Positions 20,830 to 31,415 of a stretch of 64,000 nucleotides of DNA are shown in pieces. The stretch comes from Nematopogon swammerdamellus. Lineage: Eukaryota > Arthropoda > Insecta > Lepidoptera > Adelidae. A program made the position numbers and the translations under genes. Positions within the stretch are counted from its first letter, which is position 1, and every line of letters begins with the position of its first letter. The stretch spans positions 17,009,791 through 17,073,790 of the forward strand of contig OX336344.1 of the NCBI GenBank assembly GCA_946902875.1. The letters are read 5' to 3'. Below the pieces are notes generated by a model. That model worked only from the letters and a program-made list of their open reading frames with translations. It searched no databases and had not been told where the DNA came from.

Positions 20830-21520
20830 AGCCGTACGGAAGCTCATTACTAAGCCTACGCCGGCCGTCTGTCTGTCTGCCCGTCTGTCTGTCTGTCCGA
20901 GGGCTACTTTTGAACTGTAATATGTAGCCAGTTGAAATTTTCACAGAACATTGTGATATTGTGTGGTTTGTGTGTGACAGAAACCAGTAGTATTTGGGTA
21001 TATAACTTCATACAATTTAATGGTAAAAAAAATTTTTTCACTTTGTCATGAATTGCTGCATATTATGTCACAAATCATCAGTGTCTAGGCAGTGCAACCA
21101 TTTTTGTAAATTAGACTAAGTGTACATTGAAAAAAAATTCCAGTGAAGTTTCGTGTCAGCTCTTCTTCGCTGTGATAATCGAACTGGCGGAATGTTACAA
21201 TGTACATATGACAAATCTGAGCGCAGTGTACTGCCAATAGATGCTAAATAAACAATAAACAACAATATTATGGCGGATGTCTTAACTAATAATAAAAATA
21301 ACAAAAAGTATAAAATTAAGGGGATCCCCGTACAAGAAACTTTTTTTTTTTCAAGGTGACCTTTGTCTTGCTCTATCATAAAAACGGTTATACATAAAAG
21401 CGTAAAACTTGGTGTGATTATTAGTGCACTGTAAAACAACAAATAATTAAAACCGGCCAATTACGTAGTGGTACGAAACCCTCGGTGCGCGAGTCTGACT
21501 CGCACTTGGCCGGGTTTTCA
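20830..21520 (+). mobile_element. Composite of SINE C-like pieces
   Basis: The left piece has 'cgtacggaagctcattact', (GTCT)n at about 20869-20898 and 'gccagttgaaattttcaca'. The right piece has 'gatccccgtacaagaaac', 'taaaaccggcc', 'gaaaccctcggtgcgcg' and 'gactcgcacttggccgg' with a T run. The middle (20990-21290) is unassigned. A simple reading is two elements or one interrupted element. Confidence 0.5.
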
Positions 21521-22128
21521 CTTAAACATACAAATAAGTATTATTTTATTTTTATTTGTTAAAGAAACCTACACCAACCAAAATTACTAATATTCGTCAA
21601 CGCCTACCTGGTTATAATATAACACGGAAGTGAAAAAATAGCCCATTATTTTATCGATCTCTGATAAGCAAACTCTCCTTACGACAGCCCACTTCCTTCT
21701 TCGAAACTTCGACGTTTTCGGCGACCTACATCCAAACACCTATTGTTCAGATTAACCGAGTCCTAGTTCTGTGTTCAGAAATAGCAAAATTCTGGTATGA
21801 ATTAGATTTAAATTACTAAAGCACTTTTTATTTATTTGTTCATTTTAGGTTAGATTTTTTCGTATACCTACACAGAGATATTGACAAACACACACAACTT
21901 TTATACCACATTTCGTCTACTCTTTATAATTATTGTACACAACATGCTGTAGAACTTCTACCTACAAATTGGTACCTAACTAAAATTAAAAACGATAATG
22001 CACAATCACAGAAATCTGAATGCACACAGAATTTTTTTAAATAAATAATTTAATTTTTATCACGGAGTTTTCTTTTATTTGTTTTGTTTTAGACACGCCT
22101 GTTCGGCGGATGCGTCTGAATCATGTTC
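21521..22128. other. No feature seen
   Basis: AT-rich DNA between repeats. No coding frame supported. Confidence 0.4.
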
Positions 22129-22260
22129 AGCAGGTCTATTCTTGTAAATTCTGACAGCGGAATCAGCGCTGTTGTGGCGCTGAGAGCCACTTACCAAAGC
22201 GGCTCTCAGCGCCACATCAGCGCTGATTCCGCTGTCAGAATTTACAAGAATAGACCTGCT
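22129..22260. mobile_element. Perfect hairpin element, copy 1 (132 bp)
   Basis: Arms of about 60 bp: 'agcaggtctattcttgtaa' reappears in reverse at the right end, and 'gcggaatcagcgctg' faces 'cagcgctgattccgc'. The loop is around 'acttaccaaag'. 'gttc' lies on both sides (22125-22128, 22261-22264), a possible 4-bp target duplication. A second copy at 37079-37208 differs at about one base. Confidence 0.9.
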
Positions 22261-22377
22261 GTTCTTTATCACTGATTTATGGTTCAAAAGTTGGCTTAAA
22301 AGTTTATTTACAATATCAAAGGTGCTGGTTTGCGTATTTGCTTGTGTATTAGTGACATTTTAATCTTTTATCGTAAA

Positions 22378-22617
22378 TTTTTTTTTATGGAAACTGACAC
22401 GGTTGGCTCCACCACCTGCAACATCCGTGATGTCAGCCCATAACACCGGGTTAACTTGGTGCCACGTCGTCAGTGCTTCCCTTCGGTCGTGCCGGCTACA
22501 CTGAACTGGACGGAAAACACAAACTATTTACATACCCGTTTGGACCGACCTTTCATTCAGTGCGGTGGTACCAACCCGGGCGGGTTAAACCCTACCACCT
22601 AGTAATATAAGAAGGGA
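22378..22617 (-). mobile_element. SINE A, minus, head missing
   Basis: T run, 'atggaaactgacacgg', 'acatccgtgatgtcag', 'ggtgccacgtcg', 'actgaactggacgg', 'gtgcggtggtaccaacc', ending at 'accacctagtaatataag'. Directly followed by an F fragment. Confidence 0.85.
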
Positions 22618-22728
22618 GTCTTAGTCGCGTTTTAGGACATATACGTGGAGAGATGCAGTGGGGCTATTCTTTTAAAGTGCCGGCCCCACACGATACAGTA
22701 CCGGCCCCACACGGTACACCCTACATCT
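22618..22728 (+). mobile_element. F repeat 3' fragment
   Basis: 'cttagtcgcgttttagga', 'gagagatgcagtggggc' and a duplicated 'ccggccccacac' end. Confidence 0.65.
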
Positions 22729-23282
22729 TTGGTCAGTTCCACGTCATTTGTGTTTCAAAAGTTAGCTTAAAAGTTTGTAAAGGTGCTGGTTATCTTATTT
22801 GCTTGTTTATTAGTGACATTTTAATCTTGTATCGTCTAAACATTATATTTGCTCTAACCTTAGAGTAACCCACTAATCTAGACTATCGCTGAACTAAGAG
22901 ACCCGGCTCTTCGTCTATCTATACTTCAGTCGTGTTAGCATCGTACAAGGCAATTAGGTTATGATTTATATCAGTTTCGGTGTGTATTTCGCTTGCCGCT
23001 AATGTTTTAATTACCTGTGCGACGCGGATCGGGAGTCTCCGTTCTACATTCAAATGAGGAACGTTTTGTCTTTTGGCAGTTAGCGCGTCGACGACAGTCC
23101 CGGGAGAAGCCAGATAACAGGTAAGCGATATAGGCAATCGTGCTGCGGTCGGTATCTTTTGAATTAAGAACTGTTTGAAAACTATTCGGGATGCGATTTT
23201 TCTTGCACTTATGAACGTTCGAAAAGTATTCAAGCTGAAGCATAGCGTTCGAAATAAAATTATCGATAAAGGAGTAGATTGA
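22729..23282. other. No supported gene
   Basis: Moderate GC, with two overlapping minus-strand open frames of about 105 codons. No protein motif, start context or conservation clue was found, so none is called. Confidence 0.35.
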
Positions 23283-23580
23283 AAAAAACTTGTGCTGTGT
23301 GGGGCCGATACTTAATAAGAATAGCCCCACTTCATCTCTCCCCTTACATGTCGTAAAAGGCGACTAAGGGATAAAGACAAGATACCGTGCATAAAGGCGA
23401 CAGGCTAGCGACCTCTCACCTTGCCACGGTCTTTCCACCGATGTGGGCCTTCGTGCCCTACTTGCTGTGCTGAGTGCCTTGTGGTCGGTGTTGTGCTGTA
23501 ATATACCAGAGTACTCGCAGCACAACACCAATTACTCTGTTTACCCCGATTGTCAGAAACGGTGTGTGGTATGTATATAT
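23283..23580 (-). mobile_element. F repeat, minus
   Basis: 'gtgtggggccgatac', 'gtcgtaaaaggcgactaag', 'ggtcggtgttgtgctg' and 'cagcacaacaccaatt' in reverse order relative to 13795. Confidence 0.75.
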
Positions 23581-24060
23581 TAAAAATCGTATTTTTCTCC
23601 CCACCGTATGAATTATTTTTATTTTCTTAGTATAAATACCTCTTGAGGGGACTGTTGGCGTCTCGTATTGCTATTCTATATACAATTTTAATATACCGTT
23701 AATAAATTTGCTCTTTAAACGAAAATAAGACATTTCTTAACACTTTTTCTACTATTACTTGATATTACTTTCTAGACGCGGCGATAGACGACGCGACGCC
23801 AAAAATAAAACTTGCTTCAATTACTTCAGCATCACTTTCATTTATTTAATGGATTGTAGGAAAGTATTTTTGTTAGAAGAATAAGTGCTTGGACATAATT
23901 AGAATTCAAAAAATAATAACCACTCCCGCACTACGAGAGCTGAGCTTATTCTAAAGAATTCTCGGCCTCGCGTCATTCGAGAATCGAGATGATCTAAGCT
24001 GTGGTGCGGGAATGCTTTTAAGAACTTTTGAGAAAAATATAACAACATTCTAAAGATATT
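23581..24060. other. AT-rich with an imperfect hairpin at about 23918-24015
   Basis: 'cactcccgcactacgag' on the left faces 'gtggtgcgggaatg' on the right, an imperfect inverted repeat near 'ttctcggcctcgcg'. Nothing else recognised. Confidence 0.35.
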
Positions 24061-24061
24061 T

Positions 24062-24240
24062 CACCCCAAGTACAGTCTCGGATCCTTCAAGAGGTGCGTG
24101 AAGAGGCAGGCTAAGAGGCTGTCGGGCCGGCATGGCATTTGCAAACCCCGCATACGACCGAATGGCCATGGGCGTCGTTAGACACCTTATGGGTGGCTAC
24201 GCGCCACATGTCGCGCATTCAATAAAAAATAAATAAAAAA
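24062..24240 (+). pseudogene. Non-LTR retrotransposon ORF2 C-terminal fragment
   Basis: Reads FHPKYSLGSFKRCVKRQAK, RLSGRHGI, CKPRIRPNGHGRR and stops at TAG 24179-24181, followed by a short 3' UTR and 'cattcaataaaaaataaat'. It aligns with the minus-strand copy at 9835-9990 through the stop codon and 'acaccttatgggtggct'. It represents the last ~40 residues of a Jockey/CR1-like LINE. The A-rich end fits a retrotransposed 3' terminus. Confidence 0.7.
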
Positions 24241-24774
24241 AACTTTTATACTTAGATAGGTACTATGAACCATTCTTAACATTGACAAATAATTTTCAAT
24301 AAGTTAGTAGTACCTACCTGCAATAAAATGAAATGGTTTCCTCATGAAAATAAACCACACAAATCAATCAGAATCCCACTCAAGTTGTAATTCCATAAAT
24401 CTACTCGTGCGTGCGTTTGTTCGAAACCAACTCTATGCTCTGTACGACAAAGAACTTCAATTCTACCAGCCTTTGCACATATATGTAGGTACCGTCGATG
24501 TCGTTTTCATGAAATCGAGTTAAACCTGTAAAACCCTATCACACTAACACTATTTCGCAACTTGCAGTGTGAATTATAGCCGTACAAAATAATTATAGTG
24601 ACAGGGTTCTACAGACGTATATCCAATTGAGATCAGATCGAGCTGTCGGATAAAGTACTCTCAATCGCAAGCCTGAAACTGTGATTGCCTAGCGTGGGGG
24701 ATGGGGAGACGCGAGGGGGAAGGTAATAGCAAATGACCAGCGCCACCACAGAGCAGTCAACATGATCAGAACGA
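24241..24774. other. No feature seen
   Basis: AT-rich DNA with no supported frame. Confidence 0.4.
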
Positions 24775-25095
24775 TCAATATACCACACGCTTGTATCCCG
24801 ACAATCGGGGTAAGTAGAGTAATCGGTTTTGTACTGCAAGTACTCTTGTTAATTACAGCACAACACCGACCACCTCGTTTAGCAATGTGTAGGGACGAGA
24901 TAGCTATCAAGCAGCAAGTAAGACACGAAGACCTAACCAGCTGCATGACTATGTGGAAAGACCGTGCCAAGATGAGAGGTGGCTATATTGTCGCCCTTTA
25001 GCACCTTGCCCTTATCCCTTAGTCACCTTTTACGACATGCACAGGAATAGATGCAGTGGGGATATTATTTTTAAGTATCGGCCCCACATGGTACA
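24775..25095 (+). mobile_element. F repeat
   Basis: 'acgcttgtatcccgacaatc', the conserved hairpin in slightly mutated form, 'cttatcccttagtcacc', 'ttttacgacatgcac' and 'ggccccacatggtac'. Confidence 0.75.
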
Positions 25096-25250
25096 CAATC
25101 AATCTCTACTGTTGTAAAAAGCAACGTCGCAATGCAATGCGACGAGTAACGTGTATTCCATTTCTTGGCTTCCCTCATCCCTCCTGCCCCGGCCCGTATC
25201 CGCCACACTCACCGGACTCACTCGGAAAATCCATAATGTTTTTGACACCG

Positions 25251-25291
25251 AACGCATCGTTTTTCGAAATAATTTCGAAAAACGATGCGTT
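25251..25291. repeat. Perfect 19-bp stem hairpin
   Basis: 'aacgcatcgtttttcgaaa' is followed after 3 bases by its reverse complement. No T run follows, so a terminator role is not indicated. Confidence 0.85.
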
Positions 25292-25378
25292 AATAACAAT
25301 TAACAACAATTAACAACAACAATTAACAACAACAATTAACAACAACAATTAACAACAACAATTAACAACGTTAAGAAC
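25292..25378 (+). repeat. AAC-rich minisatellite
   Basis: Repeats of 'aacaattaacaac' variants, about six units, next to the hairpin. Confidence 0.85.
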
Positions 25379-25618
25379 AATAACAATTATTGTTCCTGCG
25401 TCGTACGACGAAGTTATGTTTTGTTTATGCGCCAGAACACAATAAGACAAAAACGTTTTCTTACTTGACATCACTATGAAATATTAATATTTTATTACGA
25501 AAACGGAGCATTATTTCGTTCCACGACTTAAAATCAAATCAACTCAAGGTTAGAATTAGAACCAGTATAAGTCGTTACTATTAGGCATTAAACGACGAAA
25601 GTTCGATGAACGTTCTCC

Positions 25619-26580
25619 GTGTGCTTTCGTATTCGAAAAATTATTACATTTGGTACACGCACCAATAGATCTGGACTTGGCATAGAAACAGCAAAGTCGG
25701 ATAAAGAAATACTGAAAGTTTTTGCACAGGGGGGCATGGAGCAAGGTTTCAAACTTCACGCCTTAAACCTAGAAATTCAAAATGATTGGCTAACATTGGG
25801 CGACTTCTGCATCCCTCCTGCATTGAAGTGGAAATCCATAATATGCAACTGGTCCCCTGAGTTGCTTAAGTTCTACCTAAATGCATTCCAGCTTAATCTC
25901 CCCGACCCGAGTAACCTAGTTAGATGGGGAAAATCTACAAATAGACTATGCCCGTCATGTAAGGAGTCCGTAGGCACGGCCAAACATTTGTTATGCGGAT
26001 GCAAAATACTACTTGCGCGAGGCCAGTATTCCTACCGTCATGATAAATTCCTCCAAATCATCAGAGAGACCATCAACCTGTCAATTGCACGGACCAGGAA
26101 AGGGCAAACCAGTAGCGGCTTCCAGAAGGCCAACTTTGTGAAACCTGGAGCTAAAAAGCTGCCCAAAGATAGGACTAAACCTTCTTCAATTTTGAGAGCA
26201 GCAAAGGATTGGGAATTGTTGATGGACACACATGAGAAGCATTACCAAATGCCTTCGGAAATCTGTACCACAGCATTAAGACCGGATATACTCATATTCT
26301 CAAAAGCGACAAAGCATGTAGTACTTGTTGAACTTACAGTTCCATGGGAAAGCAACATACCGAAGGACCACAACATCAAACTTAACAAGTACTGCAACTT
26401 AGTAGACCGGATTGTGAGAAACGGATTCAAGACGATCTCTTCGCTGTGGAAGTCGGAGCAAGAGGACTACCAGCGAAGTCGCTCTACAGTCTCTTCAAGG
26501 ATCTAGGGCTGCCAAGATTGACGCTAACATGGAGAGAGCTTCGAAAACATCACTGGAAGCATCCTACAGAATATGGATAG
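25619..26580 (+). pseudogene. RLE-type (R2/NeSL-like) non-LTR retrotransposon, C-terminal zinc knuckle and endonuclease
   Basis: Open for 295 codons from a non-ATG position, so the start is arbitrary and the element is 5'-truncated. Residues 111-128 form a CCHC knuckle (C111-x2-C114-x8-H123-x4-C128), followed by a RHD motif at 140-142. Residues 221-258 hold RPDILIF, then VVLVELTVPWE and H-x2-K-x2-KY, the PD-(D/E) pattern of the restriction-like endonuclease at the C-terminus of R2, R4 and NeSL-type elements. After about 26429 the family continues in the -1 frame as DDLFAVEVGARGLPAKSLY and on to a TAG at 26578-26580, so one base is missing. The RT domain is absent. No site-specific target gene is visible. 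A dead copy is most likely. Confidence 0.8.
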
Positions 26581-27639
26581 GTAGAGAGAGGGAGGTCGAG
26601 AGCGGGACTGGTGTTTTCCCGCGTCCTAGTCAACGCAGACTAGCTGCCGAGGGCTTGATGCGAGCCGAAACGTGAAGCATGCGCGGGAAATTTAGAGTGG
26701 CCACTCGCTAGTCCCGACTTCGATAAACACCCTCCTCTACTGCCGATGGGCCCGGATATGTTCGGTTAAGCCATCGCAAGCTTAGTTCCACACCTTCCCT
26801 AACCTTGGGTCAAAATATATGTTAAGCCTGATTCTGTCCGTGAGAGTTTATTTGGTGGAAATCGGACGAGCACTTTTGACGCTATCGCAAGTTGTACTGA
26901 GCGCGAGAGCACACTTGGGGAGATGGTTATGGATGACATCATCGGGGGGGAAGGTCGAGTGCACGGTTTTTTATAGTCGCTAACTTTCTGGATCAAATTC
27001 ACGTCAAAACACTAGAAATGTGGTCTTGAACGCCGCGGGGTAGAGCGTGCGTATCGCGATATCTCGTAACGGTGGTCCAACAAATGCGCCATTGCCACGA
27101 ATTTCGTCCCCGACAGCAGCGGAGCCATTATGGAAAAGGTCGACCGAAAAACAGAAATCTAATGACCGATATAAACTGAAGAGCGTTTCCGAAACGGATT
27201 CCTGACCTCTGTTTTCGAATTTCGAATCTGGTTCCGATTTTCTGACATACGTATTTGTATACTAGATTGTCCCAGTTCGGTGAAGAACGTTAAAAAAAAT
27301 ATCAGTAAAATTGTTTTCCTAGGACTCGTATTTTCCGAGATAATCGCCATTAAATGGTCAGTTTCCTATGTTGAACATGGTTTTGGCGAGCCTTTTCTAA
27401 CGCATAAAACCTCTGTTATCTCGAAAAATATGAGTACTAGGAGAAAATACTACAGAGCTTTTTTCGAAGATTATTAAACTCGGAATCCTGTGATGTAAGC
27501 AAATCGGCTCTAACTGGTACAACCTATATAGGAGATATGCCAGAACCGTGGTACGTGGAGCGTCGATGTTTAGCGTACTCCATTGGAAAACAAACGTGAC
27601 GCTTTATAATTATGTGCGTACATACATAAATACATACAT
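26581..27639. other. Unassigned; may include the 3' UTR of the RLE element
   Basis: The first ~200 bp are GC-richer and may be the element's 3' UTR, though no tail was found. At 27310-27345 and 27415-27450 lies an imperfect inverted repeat ('ttttccgagataa' against 'ttatctcgaaaaa'). No gene supported. Confidence 0.35.
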
Positions 27640-27932
27640 AACACACGCTGTATCCAGACAATCGGTGTAAGGAGAGTAATCGGTGTTGTGCTGCAAGTAC
27701 TTCTGTAAATTACAGCGCAACACCGACCACCACGATTAGCAATGTATTAGGACAAGATGACTATAAAGCAGCAAGTAAGGCACGAATACCCACCTGCTGC
27801 ATGACTCGGTGGAAGAATTGTGCCAAGGTGATAGGTGGCTATCCTGTCGCGCTTTAGTACGGCACCTTGTCCTTATCCCTTATTCGCCTTTTACGACATG
27901 CACGCGGACAGATGCAGTCGGGTTATACTTAT
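27640..27932 (+). mobile_element. F repeat
   Basis: 'acacgctgtatccagac', the conserved hairpin 'cggtgttgtgctg' with 'cagcgcaacaccg', 'tgctgcatgactcgg' and 'ttttacgacatgcacg'. It is preceded by 'acatacataaataca', as is often seen near this repeat. Confidence 0.75.
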
Positions 27933-28304
27933 GTACGTATGATGTCTTTTTCAGTTTTCATACTTGTGCTTTCTCGTAAATAATAATGGTATTGCTCTAC
28001 GAGATGAGCCCGACAAAAGTCAAGAAGCGGCGGCGACCCGACTCTAGTACGCGGCGACCAATAAGAATAATTGGTACGAGTGGGGGAAGGAAGGGGGAGA
28101 TTTTCGGTGAGAAAAGCGCAGGAAGTGGTTAACTCAATTATGACCGGAAGTAGGAAGTCGGGATATAAAGGAATGGAATCGTCCACTAGATGTGACTTGC
28201 AGAGTTCTAGTAAAAACTAGGCGGCAGCGTAATATACGTATTGATTAGTTTGAAAGTTTTAATGTCCTCTGAATTATACTACGCCGTTCAAAAAGTAGTG
28301 AGAA
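27933..28304. other. No feature seen
   Basis: A GC-richer patch near 28010-28150 with no coding or repeat signature recognised. Confidence 0.35.
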
Positions 28305-28430
28305 TGAGTATACATACATACATAGCGTCATGCCTGTTTCCCAGTGGGGTAGGCAGAGACAACGGATCTCAACGCGCCACGATCCTGACACCTATGCCGC
28401 CTCTTCCACTCTCATAAATGAGAATGAGTC
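28305..28430. mobile_element. Short dispersed repeat ('ggggtaggcagagac')
   Basis: After 'acatacatacatag' comes 'catgcctgtttcccag', 'ggggtaggcagagac' and 'cacgatcctgacac'. I recall this string as common in moth genomes. Orientation and family are uncertain. Confidence 0.45.
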
Positions 28431-28485
28431 TATTCCAGCAAACTTTCGTTAAACTTAGCTTCGATAAATGCAAAGCTGAAAATGG

Positions 28486-28586
28486 AGAGAAAAAATACGT
28501 CCCGACCAGGATTCGAACCTGGAACTCCGGCTTGAGCCGCCAGCGCGTTACCAATTCCGCCATCGGGTCGATGACGTATTTTCTCT
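28486..28586 (-). tRNA. tRNA-like pseudogene inside a short inverted repeat
   Basis: On the minus strand 28569-28499 can fold as a tRNA. The 7-bp acceptor stem, gacccga with tcgggac, has one mismatch. The A box is 'tggcggaattggtaacgcg', and the T arm is ccagg-ttcgaat-cctgg with a perfect stem and the B box GGTTCGAATCC. The anticodon arm can be drawn as ctggc-ggctcaa-gccgg but lacks the invariant U33, so the decoding identity is unclear and function is doubtful. The 'tggcggaattggta' D-arm looks more like bacterial or organellar tRNA-Leu than a typical insect tRNA. 'agagaaaaaatacgtc' at 28486-28501 faces 'gacgtattttctct' at 28573-28586, extending the stem. A tRNA-derived mobile element is the likely reading. 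Confidence 0.5.
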
Positions 28587-28639
28587 AAATGTTCGAACCG
28601 ATGCTTGAATCTCTCTAGTAGGTATGACACTGTGTATGA

Positions 28640-29390
28640 CACAATCTCCTGCGTTCAGCCAACTTGCACGATTCAATATTGAATCTTATGCTGTCGTCAC
28701 CAAAGTCGTATTTAGCATCGGACATGAGAAGTTGATTTGGGATTTTTAATATTATATTTTATATGTTTGTTAAATATTATTTAATTTTTCAATATAATGA
28801 CTCTTTAGATTAATATACTTCCTTCAGAAACGCAAACTTATATCTTGAAGTGAAAATCAGTTCACGAAATGTTCCATTAGGCAAATTCATTTTGATCGGT
28901 TCGTCCTCGTCCGCGCGGGTTGTTGCGTTTTGTTTATCATCCGAGCAAAGGCAGAAGCCATAACAATCGCACAGTCCCGTCCGCCGGCAACCCCGTTGTC
29001 TTCCAAAACCTCCGCGTCGACGAAACCCCGCTTTATCTCAAACGAGTCTCTCTATCGGGCCCCCGCGCCATGCTCGCAATAAAAGCGACAAGCCCGCATG
29101 TTATCAGGCCGCGTTCCGATTCACCGCAAATAAAACAAGATGGCTACTCCTCCCCGGAGGCTACTCGGACACCAGCCCCGCGATATTGAGAGTCGTAAGC
29201 AAATTTGTTCTAGAAGCAATAACGGCCGGCCGCGCGCGGCACGTAGCGCACCTAACTAAATCAAGATGGTTTCATTAAGCCGCGATAAATTCGAATTTGC
29301 TGGTGTACTTAGCGGAGAGAGTTGCCTGGGGATATCCTTTGCGGCTCGACCGGAGGCGGGAACGTGAGACCGAAGAAGTGATTGTGTCTT
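28640..29390. other. No supported gene; GC-rich stretch at 28900-29190
   Basis: A GC-richer, non-repetitive stretch with an 89-codon open frame but no recognisable protein. It could hide a host exon or promoter; nothing in the sequence decides this. Confidence 0.3.
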
Positions 29391-29844
29391 AAGGTCCGGC
29401 TACGCGCTCAATCTTACTTGCACAAATTTTTATTTGCCCAAATTTTTATTTGCACAAATATGTATGTCTGTACGTAATTTTTTTTTAGATAAACCAACAT
29501 GGGTGGCTGTGTCGAGAGACCAATGATACAGTCGACAGAGCCAAAAAAACCTCTCCTCACGTAACCACGCTCAGTGAGGCGCCATGCTAGCAAATTTGTT
29601 TTGCGAACTGTTGTTAGGCTGTACTTGACGGCAAAACGGTATACCGCGCAAATGGCTTACACGTACGCTAATTTGCTAAAATTAAACTTGCACAAGCAAT
29701 CACGTTAAGATGGCATAACTGTATAATGAGAAAACGGTCTGCTTGATATGAATACGACAGTGTGTGGACGTCGCACCATGTTCTTATCGCAAACTTTTGC
29801 ACAAACTTTTTGCGCATGCAAGTCGCTGCGTGTAGCGGGGCCTT
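29391..29844. mobile_element. Possible TIR element (~454 bp)
   Basis: 'aaggtccggctacgcgc' on the left faces 'gcgtgtagcggggcctt' on the right (14 of 17 positions pair). Inside are repeated 'ttgcacaaattttta' blocks on the left and 'cttttgcacaaac' on the right. TTAA at the left end and TTTA at the right end could be a decayed piggyBac-type target, but this is weak. Confidence 0.35.
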
Positions 29845-29849
29845 TACTG

Positions 29850-31060
29850 TGCAAAGCTCTGTGCGTATCAGTTCTAATCAATGTGCTAATATATTAAATC
29901 CCTATACAACATCTGTAATGTAATCTCTGCTTCCAAATATCTTGGTCGAGCGTTGTCTTCAGTGGTAGTTTATCAATTAGCAAATTTTTCGAAACGGAAG
30001 TGAGTTAAGCACCGGTTAGACTTACTCCAAGAATACCGACGAAAAGGCAAAATGGTGTAAGCGGCAAACATTATATTTGCACTTTTGTTAAATTTGCGTT
30101 GGTGGTTAGACCATTTTTCCTTATCAGGGTCGACATACTTCCTACAAAACTTACTCGAGAACTTCTGATCTTGTTTAATCTTTTCTCAATAATGTATGTG
30201 TTTATTTTCCGGGTTAAGTTTCATTAATAAAACTTGGAAATATTATAACGTCGCCATGTCCATTCGCCTGTCTATCACAGCCTCTAATGTCGTATGATAT
30301 TAATTCAATTTGGTTTAATAGTGTTTTCCTTTGATCTGCATTTTATCTTTATACCATAGAGTATTTTAGTGTAGGGAGGCCGTTGTTGGCTTGAGTTTTC
30401 GGCCTCGTACCTTCACAAAGTTCAAATTGAATATTAATTATTCAAAAGCTCTAAGGGCCACTGTGTTCGATTCTTTTTTCCAATCCGGTTCCAATGTATG
30501 GTTCATTTATTATTGGCGCTAATGCCCAATGGACATTCCAGTTTGCAACATTTGTATTATATGGGTTTTTAAATTATGGTGATTGTTAAACATTATTTAA
30601 AAAAATTACGGTTTTACTCACGGTGAGTAGAACATTTGTATTTATTTCGTCATAATAAAACATTTTCCATTACTTTTATTAAATTCCGAAATAATTTTCG
30701 AAAGCGGTCATCAAAAGTCAATATTCTTCGTAATTATTGAGCAGACTGCAACACACCTATGTTATTACGAACCGAATTAGGGATCCGTAGGGGAACTAAT
30801 TCGATTATAATTCTACTTGGAGCGGTATTAAACAATGGTCAGGGCATACCTGATATATATGCGCGAGATCATATTTTCTTTCGGCGATTTCGAGAGTTTG
30901 TACTGTGGTAAACCATAAAACTGTTTACAAGTCTGGAAGACCTATGAAATTATCATCTATTGATATATAGTACGTTCAAAGTTGTTCAAATTGATGCTTG
31001 GTGAATAAAAAAATTGGAAAAAAAATGTGTTTGTCATAGAAAATTACTTTTCTATAGCTT
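29850..31060. other. No feature seen
   Basis: AT-rich, likely single-copy DNA. No repeats or frames supported. Confidence 0.4.
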
Positions 31061-31061
31061 C

Positions 31062-31415
31062 TGTAGGGTCCGAGGTTCGAATACGGTCGGCGTGTACCAA
31101 TGAGTTTTTCTGTCGGAAAATTTACGTGCATACCTGCTGCTTCACCGTTCGGAACCGGTGTAAAACTGTCCCTTGCCCCTTACTACTCGGCAGGCTCAAA
31201 TTGTAGCCGACTGAGTCGGTACCACCGTACTGTATATAAGATGCCCGCATAGCAGCCTTGGCTGTGTTCTCCTCTAGTCCAGTAAAGCCAGCAGTCCCAA
31301 AGGGGAAGTTTCCGGTATGGCACCTACCTTCTCGGAGGTGATATTGGCTGGTCGGAGCATGTACTCTGGCCTCTCTTATACAGCCACCCATATCGGATTA
31401 CATAAAAAAATACGC
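31062..31415 (+). mobile_element. SINE B
   Basis: Starts with a B-box-like 'gaggttcgaatacgg'. Then come 'ccaatgagtttttctgtcgg', 'ccttgccccttacta', 'gtagccgactgagtcgg', 'taccaccgtactg', 'cttctcggaggtgatattgg' and 'gtcggagcatgtac', ending 'tacataaaaaaa'. The A-box end is missing. Other copies are at 38066-38365 and 59908-60178. Confidence 0.75.

Noticed and set aside
22919..23330. Overlapping ~105-codon minus-strand frames as a gene
   Set aside because: Neither shows a recognisable domain or start context, and one frame runs into an F repeat.
25251..25291. Rho-independent-type terminator
   Set aside because: A perfect hairpin but not followed by a T run, and the genome is eukaryotic.
29391..29844. 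A confident piggyBac-type element
   Set aside because: TTAA is present on one side only and the TIRs match at 14 of 17 positions, so it is listed only as a possible TIR element.
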